From assembly GCA_015680685.1 (NCBI GenBank), contig MNCI01033523.1, positions 422,372 to 486,371 of the forward strand: a DNA stretch of 64,000 bases, given 5' to 3'. Source of the stretch: Gnetum montanum (lineage: Eukaryota > Streptophyta > Gnetopsida > Gnetales > Gnetaceae). The position numbers and the translations under genes are program-made. The notes under the pieces are model-generated. The model was not told the DNA's origin. It worked only from the letters and a program-made list of their open reading frames with translations, and made no database searches. Below, piece after piece: positions 55,664 to 64,000 of the stretch (position 1 is its first letter; the number at the start of each line of letters is the position of its first letter).

Positions 55664-58466
55664 ATGGCCCCTAAAAGAGGATAACAAGGAGAACCTTCTC
55701 AAGGTGCAACTAAATGCCCAAGAAGAGGCAAAGGCCAAGGATTTCATGCAAAACATGCAAATTAGGAGGCACAATCATTCAGTATCCATTAGGAAACTCC
55801 TATCACTATACAATTTAGCCAAGCAAAAGGTGGAGAGGTCAAGGCACCAAAATAAAGACAACACCTCACATTGTTCCTAGAATGTGTTCAAGCCATATAG
55901 GAAAGGTCCACATCCTCTGCTGTGATTGTGGAACTTAATTTTGGGCCTTTTACTGAATTCACATGTGAACTAATCAAGAATCTACTTAAGGGATCTCCAC
56001 TATGGCTTATCCTCTCAAAGAGTGGAGAATGGTATTTGGGTGAAACATATCAATTTTGGCATAATAAAGAGGAGGGCACCACCATCAATATTGATGGAAT
56101 TTCAATATGTTTCTTCATAAAGGTCATTATGGAAGTTCTAAATCTTCCAAATAAAGGGCCCAAAGTTTCTCACTTGTCTACTCTCTTTAATGCATATGTA
56201 AGAAAAGTATGGTTAAAAAGGATGTATGGAAAAGAAGATAAGACATATGGAGAATTAACCCTTGAAGAGAGAATTTACTTTAAAATTGGCACCTATAATA
56301 TTTTCCTAACAAATGGGTTAAATAGAATTTCTACCTTTTTGGTAAGAGGAAGTGCAATTTTGATGGGTAAGGTTGATGCCAAGTTGTCCCATATATATTT
56401 AACAGATATATTAAGGCAGTTTGAAGAATAGAAGATAGGAAATTTTGCACTAGCCTTTCCATGTCTAATTAGGAAGCTCTGCTGGCGCACTGGAATTATA
56501 GGGTACACTAATGACATCCTCAAAAAAGCTCAAAATGCTTCATATACTAAATTACTCAAGCCACCAGCACCAAGAAAAGATGTTAGTGAGACATTGAAGC
56601 TTCAAAAAGAATAGATAGTTGGGCCCAGTACACCTCAAATAGTAGGGCCTAGCCAACTTCCAAACACAAGGCTTAGCCAATAACAAGAAGTAGGGCCTAG
56701 CACATAGCCCATAGGCTAATGAGACTAGCAACCACCACCATCACTACAAGATTACCAACTATCGATGAGCCATCTCAGGGCCATCGCAAAGATAGTCAGT
56801 TGGGGAAGCAAAGATGAGGCCAACCTCTTTAAGGTGATTGATGATGCAATACATCCCACCATATCAATTGATCCTATAAGGGATGAAGTCTCAATCTAAA
56901 TAGGAGAAGGGGAATCACATTAGTCACAAAAAATCTCTAGAGATGCTACATCATTCCAAGTACAATTAGAAACTGGTGAACATGCCATAGTGGTGGTCGT
57001 GCAACACTAGAATGTAGTTGGAGTAGTAGAGGTGGTCATGGATCACATTAAAGAATTATTTAATGTTCCTATTGTGCCACCAGTAGATTTCATAGGACTC
57101 ATGATGCTCAAGTTCTGGCCAGTACCTTAATGACTCCTGTGGAACATGAGGATGCTTTGGATCATTTACTACAAACAAGATAAGTTATGACGTCCTTGTT
57201 TGACATCTCCCAAGATGTTATAGTGGCATAATCAAACCTCATTTTCACTAAAGGAAAGTTGATCATGGCTAAGGTTAGGGTTGAACATGTAGAAGACAAG
57301 TTGCAAAGACCCCAAGAAAGGTTCATCGTCCTACAAGCTGAACGTTGGGTTCTATCCCAACTTGTTGTAGCCGATCAGTTAGAATCCTTTAGAACAAAGT
57401 AATTGAATAAATTGTTAATGGAGAATAAAAGGGTGTCAATGAAAAAAGAGAAGACTAACTAGGATGCTTCAAAAGCACAGGCTTAGATGTATGCACATGT
57501 TAAAGCTCTCAAGGCCTTACAAGAAGAAAATAAACTCCTTACTGCCAAAAATCTTTGGTTGACGACAGTTGAAAAATAGAAGAATGTCCTCAAAGAAAAT
57601 TTCAACAAATGTGAGAATAATTAATAAGAGTTAACCAAGATATAAGTCACTTAGCTAGAGAAAATAGAACCCCCTCAATGGAGGAGGGACATGCCATCCA
57701 ATAGAAGACAACTATTGAAATAAGCATGTGGCAAAATAAGGCTAAGAAACATTAAAGATTAAAGGAGCACTTTTGTGACCAGGTGGGAATGTGCAAGGAA
57801 ATCATTGAGAATGAACTTTGAATGGCCAAGGTGCACATCAACTCCCTCAGTGCTCAAAACACTAATTGATGTGTCATTCTAGATACTTATGCCCTTGCCC
57901 ACTATGCAAACATAAAAAGCCAAGACTTGCAGATCTAGGATCTCAAAGAATACATGAAGTTGGAAAATCTATGATACACCAACTTGGCCATGTTAATAGC
58001 ATGGTGCCCAAGAATTGAGCTCAAAAAGCAGGTAGATACCACCTATGCTAAATATGAGATAGATTTTGTGGAACATAATAAGATATTACAAAGATTAGAG
58101 GTGGCAAACTTTGAATTCGAGGTGGTAAAGGCTAGCTACCAAGGTCAAAAAGATGTAGTAGCAAATCTAGCTCGATGGCTTACAAATTACTAGAAACTCG
58201 AAGACAAAGCCAAAGCCTATGAAGAGGAATGTTAGCTATTTGCAACATGGTATATCATGGCCAATCAAATATTCTTGCAACTATCATGTTCGTGGAAAGT
58301 GTCAGCTCCATCAAACACTAGAACATCAGCATGGATGGCTTATGATCTTTGGACAGAAGAGGGAAAACTTTAGGCATTTCTTCAAAGGTATCAATTTCAA
58401 AAGCCTTAAGCATAGGACAATGAAAAGGCACCCATGGAGGAGACACCACCACTAGGAACCACATGA
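55664..58466 (+). pseudogene. Athila-like 3' ORF (ORF2), element C copy, most complete
   Basis: From ATG 55,664 (MAPKRG) a single frame of about 930 codons runs to TGA 58,464-58,466, interrupted by TAA/TAG mostly at Gln positions and by one frameshift near 57,100. The N-terminal domain (open at 55,922-56,431) holds NFGPFTEF, SPLWLILSKSGEWYLGETYQ, FWHNKEEGTTINI, LNLPNKGPKVSHLSTLF, VWLKRMYGKEDKTYGELTLE, IYFKIGTYNIF, then LAFPCLIRKLCWRTGI. The last resembles the LIFPSLIT-LC end of the putative plant transposon protein family (inference). A Pro/Gln-rich linker, a conserved block (HAIVVVVQH, FNVPIVPPVDFIG) and a Lys/Glu/Leu-rich coiled-coil region follow, then NLAMLIAWCP, ANLARWLTNY and a C-terminus EETPPLGTT. 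No transmembrane segment is obvious. Function unknown. Confidence 0.82.
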
Positions 58467-58635
58467 GTTCCACAAGTTTTGTATTTTGTGTTGGTGTCCT
58501 AATTTTGTTTTGTTTTGTCCCACACTACAATATGAAACAATCTGGTCAATAAATAATCCCATAACCATCCACTATTTGTAATCAAATGAACTTGTTCCTC
58601 ATTTTGTTTAACTTGAGGATGAGTTTTTATTCAAT

Positions 58636-58645
58636 TATGGGGGTA
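58636..58645 (+). other. Second polypurine tract, element C
   Basis: ATTATGGGGGTA directly precedes the 3' LTR (TGATGAG). F has CATGGGGGTA and D has CATGGGGCTA at the same place. Confidence 0.75.
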
Positions 58646-59496
58646 TGATGAGTCATGGTCTACCAGGCCCCAATATCAGGTACACGATATCGTAGCCTGG
58701 ATACAATATTGTATATATGATATCGTGATTTCTATGTTAGCCTATAAATACCCCACTCAAGTGCACAGTGAGATAACAATTAGATCACTAGATAATTAGA
58801 AATTCTTTTCTTTTCTTATAATCAATTTTGATGTTCTTTCCAAGTGCATGCTTGTAGTGTGATGCTTATAATTGTATGGAACCTTTGTTCTAGTGTGACA
58901 TACTTGGACACACACATGATTAGCAATAAACATTGAGATTGCTCCATCATTGTAGCATTCACTTAGCTTTTAAGTATTTTAATTGTTAATTATTTATTGT
59001 TATTTTCTTAGTTAATATTTCTTTTATTGTCATTCTCTATTCCTATTGTTAATGTGGAATGAGTATGCCTTAATCATGAACATTTAAGTATAACTATGTG
59101 GTAACTCAGTAGAATATCGAGTAGTGCTTTGAGTGATGTGTGCTTGGTAATCCTAGAAGTAGTACATGAAGTCCAAGATGTGTATGGATGATTGGGGACA
59201 AATGCACATCACAATTAGGCTAGTTTAGATCTTATTTCCTATTGCCCATTGTCTTAATTTAGTTATCTCTTATTGTTCTTAGGAGTAGCATAGTAGTAGG
59301 AATCACATCATACACCTCACTTTGGACTAAACCATACATGACAAAGCAAATACTAGTCTAAGTGGGAAGATAGTGAACTATGATCAATGTATAATTGTCT
59401 AGGTGCCACTACTAGTCAGTTTTTGGAGTTCGATCAGATCGTGCATACATGCTCATATTTGTATGGTTGAGTGTAGGGGTACTTTGTCATTCATCA
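58646..59496 (+). mobile_element. Element C 3' LTR
   Basis: 851 bp, from TGATGAGTCATGG to CATTCATCA. U3 keeps more GATATC boxes than the 5' copy (ACGATATCGTAGCC, ATACAATATTGTAT, TGATATCGTG). TATA at 58,743-58,750. Differences from the 5' LTR are mainly transitions. Confidence 0.93.
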
Positions 59497-59802
59497 TGTT
59501 TCTTTTGATTAAGTGTGATATTTTCTCATTTTTGCTAATAAATTTGCTTTATTATCACAGGAAACAATTCTGTTGTTACTATTTACTAATGATGGTTTGT
59601 GCTTAATGTGTGATTGTCAATGTCTGGTTTCTATTTTTGAATTCTGATGTCTGATGAATTTGACATGGTTTACTTTTCATGGAATAGGCAATGAGTCCAT
59701 GTCATTAGTCCACCCAATGAACTCTATGGTTTTCCTTGTTCTAGGAATTTGATGTTCCTTTTTAATTAAAGAAACTTTTAATCAATCAGTGACCTTGGTA
59801 GT
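59497..59802. other. Spacer between elements C and F; probably rest of element E
   Basis: 306 bases without a gene. By position it should continue element E's T-rich spacer and 3' domain after the C insertion, but I could not align it with C, D or F. Confidence 0.35.
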
Positions 59803-61076
59803 TGATGAGTGGTGAGATACCCCTACACTCAACCATACGAATACGAGCATAGCACGTGCAATCTGGTCAAACACCGTAGACTAAGTGCCTACATGCCCCA
59901 TGGAACACTTAGGGTTAATTATTCATTGTCTTCCCAAACTTACTTTTAGTTGTCACGGTGTATGGTTAAGTAAGTTCGAGGTATATGATTTTTATATCTT
60001 TTCATGTTTTATGTCTCCTATGTTAACAAGGTGAAGGGTTGAGAAACTAATTACTAACTCTAACTAATGAACTAAGTCTAAATTAACCTAGTGTCAGCAT
60101 CCGTTTCCACTTACTGTACACACCCTGAACCAATGCAACCATGGCTACCAAACGCTAATCGTTGCTGGGATCACCATGCTTAATGCACGTGCTCAAAGTG
60201 GTTGTACTGAGGCACTTAACTAGGAGGAAAGGGTTGAGAGAATCTAATCTAGCCTAAGTGTGATGAGCATCTGTTCATTGATTATCTATACACATCTTTC
60301 ATGCATGACTACCACTGGGATTTCCAAGTGCAGGTCCTAAGTACGCCACTGGGTTACCAAGTAGTCACACTTAGATTCTCGTAATCAAGTCATACTCATT
60401 CTGCATTGTGATGAGCATTCGTTCCTTGATTATCCGTACACATCCTTAGATGTTTGTAATCAAGTCGTACTCATTCTGCATTACTAAGAGAGAAAGCAAT
60501 AAATAACATTAAATAAAATCCTATTCCATGCACTACAAGGTTTATCCAAGAAGTTTGTCTTTATTACCATACACAACTTGTGTTCAGGTACAATGTTGCT
60601 TGAATAAAGATCCGTTTACTTTAGGACTTCTACTATGGGCACATGGAAAATATTCTATCTTTAGAGTGATCAATCTGTTAGAGTTTCTCTACTTGGCAGC
60701 TTGAGAGAAAGAGAGAGAAAGAAGTGTTGCTGCTGCCAACGCCAATATTACGCCTTTTGTTGTCCATCCGTAAGCACACCATTGATCTTGCTCCTTGCAT
60801 AGCTGCTTCCAGCACTGCTCCATTCCAAGTGTTTGGTCCATATCCAATCCATTGTTGTATGATCACCATCTGCACACACAACATAATCTTATATTAACAA
60901 GGGTAATTGAATCATCATGTAATTGATACCTTGCTTCGGTGAAAGTCCATTGGCTGAGTTGTGGTATGGTTGATATGGGTTTGGAGATATATTAGTGATG
61001 ACTACTGAAGGTGTAGGGGTTAGGAAAGAATTGAAAAAATTTGGGGCTAAGAGAAAATCGAAAAAATCGGGCCCCA
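59803..61076 (-). mobile_element. Element F 3' LTR, 1.27 kb
   Basis: The plus-strand left end TGATGAGTGGTGAGATACCCC is the family LTR end. The other end is taken at TGGGGCCCG (minus), just after CATGGGGGTA, so the start differs from the usual TGATGAG. It contains a second, partial copy of an internal segment: GTGATGAGCAT(C/T)(T/C)GTTC..., with GTACTCATTCTGCATT at the end, occurs at about 60,265-60,410 and 60,408-60,485. AATAAAG-type poly(A) sequence (minus) is near 60,560. Confidence 0.75.
60264..60485. repeat. Partial internal duplication in element F LTR
   Basis: GTGATGAGCAT...TTGATTATC(T/C)(A/G)TACACATC and the following AATCAAGTC(A/G)TACTCATTCTG occur twice; the second copy lacks about 60 central bases. 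Confidence 0.75.
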
Positions 61077-61088
61077 TACCCCCATGAC

Positions 61089-62600
61089 TAATCGCGAATC
61101 TCTAGTAGCGTTAGAATAGAGAAAGAAAAGGAGTAAGAAAGATAGATAAAAAGGGACAACTATAACATCGATGAAATGGATGTCAAGATGGAAATGAAAA
61201 AAATAAAATTAATTGCAAAAATTTTAGGGAAAAGAAGTTAACTGGTTCACCAAAGAGGAATGTTAGTGGATCCTCCCCAAAGCAGGCTCATACCCTTAAT
61301 GCCCTGACAAGCCAACATTCAAAGAGTCTGTAGGCTCTAGGAATGTCATTTGGAATAAGAGTTAAAGTCTTAACCACAAGAATTTACCAAAAAGAAAATA
61401 ATGTGTTAACCAAAATATATACACTAGTGATACAACCGGCAATGAGGTGAAGAATGTAGAGAAGGATGGAAAGAATAGGATGGAATGGAATCCCAAGAAT
61501 AAGGTGGTGTACAACCTCTTGTGGATTTCATGATTAATGTGACTTGGCAAGTCTCATTTCAACTCCAGCCTCAAAGAAACCACTTTCAGTGACTTTGCAT
61601 CAATGCATTTAGCCAAACCATCCACTTAGATAACAAGAATTCCTTCCCCAAGAGTCACCACCATTCTAATGAAACAAATGAGGAGAGAATGGGAAGCAAG
61701 AAGGGCCTTAGTTAGAGGGAACGTTTTTAGTTCCATAATCAGTGCTTGTAGCCCAAGGTATTATTTTATCTAAGAGGTGTGCTTTGAATTTTCACTTTTT
61801 TTTCTTTTCTCTTTTTATTTTTATTTTTGTGTTTTGTGTTTTTATGTGTGAGAACCACACCATGCAAAGACTTTGTTATTTTTATTGCTTAGCTTCCTGA
61901 TAATTAGGTAACATCGGAATGGTAAGAAAACTTAAGAGGAAAACACCCAAGCACCTAAGAGAATGGCCAATACAAAAGCATCAAGTTTCCTTGAAGTCAC
62001 ACCCTTTTCAATCCTTGAGTCCTTCCTTAGTTTGAGAGATGCCCAGTCACTGATTTGTTAAAGTTCTTATTAGAGAGGGACTAAACATTTTCAAGCTGAA
62101 AGAGACCATAGAAATTGATGGATGGATGGATGGATGAAGTAATCTCATTGCCTGCCATATCAAAAGAAACATACCTTAGTATCAACATTGCAACTTAAAG
62201 ATAAAAACTAAACATTAGCAATCAATAAGAAAATAGTTCATACCATCACGAAGAACACTTATTGGGTGACAAACTTATAGGGTGGATAACACACACACAT
62301 ACACACATACAAAATGGAAAAGTATAACGATGTTGTAAAAAAAACAAGAAAATTTAAAGAAAGTTGTAAAACAAAAATAAGAAAAGTTAAAGAAATTTGT
62401 AAAAAAAAAAAGTTGTATGAAAAAAAACATGTAAAACAAAAATGTATAAAACAAAAACATGTAAAAAAAACTTGTAAAACAAAAACATTGTAAAAAAAAT
62501 CTTGTAAAATAAAAATGTGGAAAACAAAAACATGTAAAACAAAAATGTGTAAAATAAAAACTTAAAAATAACTGAGGGCCCCATATGATTAGCATAGGTG
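61089..62600 (-). other. Conserved non-coding 3' domain and A-rich spacer, element F
   Basis: AGTGGATCCTCCCCAAAGC at 61,265-61,283 and GAAGTCACACCCTTTT near 61,994 are shared with B, C and D. 62,280-62,580 is a degenerate minisatellite of AAAACAAAAACATGTAAA-type units, which produces Phe-rich ORFs on the minus strand without meaning. Confidence 0.65.
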
Positions 62601-62939
62601 GCCATCTCCCCCATGACTAAGTGGAAATGGAGAGATCTGAAATAATGAGCACCTATTTGAATTTCTAAGAGGTGTCCAACTTCTCCCAATTGATGATCTT
62701 AGATTAAGGGGTGAATGTTGGTGATGCTCATATTCCAACATGTCTATGCCTTCATTATTGGCATGGTTTTTCTCCTCATTTCATTCCATGCATATTTTTT
62801 GGTTGCTCTTTTAAGTAGTTGTCAACCAAGGGGTGTCTACTATTTGTTGTGTGGTTACTACATACAGGCATCTTTGTTTCAAAGTTTCAAGGGCACACCT
62901 ATTGCATGGAGGCATTTCCTCCATGTCATCACTCGATTT

Positions 62940-64000
62940 ATCACTCTATGTGATGCATGGAACTTTCCTCTTCTTGATCTTTCCATAAGTGTTTATCTTA
63001 GAAATTTCAAAGGAAAGATCATGAATGCCTAGGCATGCGTCTACTATGCTTAGCCATGCTCTTTCCATTATAATAGGAAAGTTCCTTTCGTTGTTGTTTA
63101 CTTCAATCACTAGAAAATTAGCTAGGTAGGACCAACCACACATAGTGGTAACGATGTCCTCCACCAATCCCAAGAAAATGGTGATGGACTGGTCTACTAG
63201 CTCTAGTTGAATATTGCTCTTCTTAAGTTGGGGTAGGTTCTAGGCGTGATACATCTCTCATGAAATTCAGTTGACTCTGGAACCTGAGTCAAGAAGAGCC
63301 TTATGTGATTTATTTATAGCGATTTGTAAATAGATTAAGGGACTCCTAGGGTTAATTAGTTTCCTGGGAAGGTTTCCTATCTTGATCCAGTCAGTTACAG
63401 TATGTGTTAACATAACCATATGCGTTAAGCTCTGATTTTGGATAGAAGGGTGCTCTGAAGTGTTAGATGGTGGAGGAGTGTACATAGACTCAACCGCTTG
63501 TTCTTGTGAGAGCTTATCTGGGCTTTTGGTTCTGAAGAAAGGTCTTCTCTTTTTACAGTTGTCAGAACCAACAGCAGGTTGAATATTTATAGCTCTCGCA
63601 ACGCAACGTTGCTGCGGTTGAGTAGGAAGTTTCCCTTGCATTGTTGGAGCATGAGGTGTTATGGGAACTATAGGTGGAAGAGGTGCGAATGGATTAGGAG
63701 GATGGTGTGGGTATGGAGCGTCTCCCGAAGGAGAAGGAGTCCTTCTAAAGTACTCCTGAACTTGGTAGTGACGTTGGGGAGTTGTGTGACCCATGGAGTC
63801 ATTTGGAGAAATTAGCTGCTACACATAATATCCATATGGGTCTGGCTTCTGGTAAGGGTATTGTTTTTTTCGCGATGGCATCCCCCATGACTATGGGTAT
63901 TGCCACTGCCGATGTTGTCCAATGGGTTGTGGTGGAATTCTACTTGGATAGTACGTTAATGGTTGGTGGAACTGCCTTGGGTTACCTTGGGGATAAGATA
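62940..64000 (-). pseudogene. Element F gag C-terminus and protease
   Basis: The open frame 63,794-63,267 (continuing upstream past the window) is Pro-rich (YPHHPPNPFAPLPPIVPITP), then basic, and reaches ALLDSGSRVN, the intact active site of an aspartic protease. After a stop the frame gives NIQLELVDQSIT, GLVEDIVTTMCGWSYLANFL, matching element E. It is the longest open stretch of any element in the window (175 codons), so F is comparatively young or less decayed. RT does not follow. Confidence 0.82.

Larger units (their letters stand above)
50314..59496 (+). mobile_element. Element C: near-complete non-autonomous Athila-family LTR retrotransposon
   Basis: This is a 9.2-kb element with two LTRs (50,314-51,155 and 58,646-59,496), PBS, gag, first polypurine tract, conserved non-coding domain, internal promoter and intron, ORF2 and second polypurine tract. 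No protease, RT, RNase H or integrase is present, so it is non-autonomous. Flanking pentamers are TATTT and TGTTT, a target duplication with one difference. It sits in the T-rich spacer of element E. Confidence 0.9.
59803..64000 (-). mobile_element. Element F: Athila-family element, minus strand, runs off the window
   Basis: On the minus strand: gag tail and protease (64,000-62,940), first polypurine tract (62,617-62,602), A/T-rich spacer, conserved non-coding domain, second polypurine tract (about 61,088-61,077) and 3' LTR (61,076-59,803). RT, RNase H and integrase are missing between protease and first tract, so an internal deletion has removed pol. The 5' LTR lies outside the window. Confidence 0.8.

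Noticed and set aside
62275-62689. Two overlapping Phe-rich minus-strand ORFs of 100-106 codons
   Set aside because: They translate an A-rich degenerate minisatellite; composition explains them.
63579-63815. 78-codon plus-strand ORF
   Set aside because: Antisense to the better supported gag-protease frame of element F.
1-64000. CRISPR arrays, bacterial operons or integrons
   Set aside because: Repeats are LTRs, minisatellites or duplications; gene content is that of a plant nuclear genome.

Overview
The window is nuclear DNA of a land plant with a large, repeat-dominated genome. It holds Ty3/gypsy elements of Athila and Tat type, Ty1/copia remnants, an intron-containing plant gene and a cytosolic ribosomal protein pseudogene. 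A gymnosperm is my best guess, from the mass of old, CpG-depleted, nested LTR elements, but that is inference. Nearly every element ORF is broken, mostly by TAA/TAG where CAA/CAG is expected.

Layout. 1-6.17 kb: a dead Tat-type pol (reverse transcriptase, RNase H, a second RNase H, integrase) flanked by two 29-bp minisatellites and split by an Athila-family solo LTR with a perfect target-site duplication (TSD). 6.2-16 kb: a copia gag interrupted by about 4 kb that contains a minus-strand LTR, an RPS15 pseudogene with telo-box motifs upstream, and a PPR-like scrap; a copia-type LTR follows. 16.9-34.8 kb: nested Athila-family elements, called A, B and D here. B (minus strand, TSD ATTAT) sits inside the LTR shared by A and D. 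34.8-36.8 kb: an endonuclease-like remnant split by a young, CpG-rich solo LTR (TSD GTTGT). 37-41 kb: a CpG-rich island with a five-exon AP2-like gene and several short tandem duplications. 42.7-50.3 kb: element E, an Athila-type element with PBS, gag, protease, RT, RNase H and integrase, containing an assembly gap and misplaced copies. 50.3-59.5 kb: element C, nested in E, with both LTRs, PBS and gag, no pol, and a long 3' ORF. 59.8-64 kb: element F (minus strand), running off the window.

The most interesting system is the Athila-like family with LTRs running TGATGA...TCATCA. Ten LTRs or LTR parts are visible. Elements A, B and C carry a long 3' ORF (ORF2) with a conserved N-terminal domain and a coiled-coil-like C-terminal half. 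In B and C, ORF2 has its own TATA box, U3-like inverted repeats and a 5'-UTR intron whose acceptor abuts the ATG. Elements B, C, D and F also share a non-coding 3' domain with an identical 19-bp motif, and two polypurine tracts. C and B lack pol, so they were probably mobilised in trans by E-like relatives.
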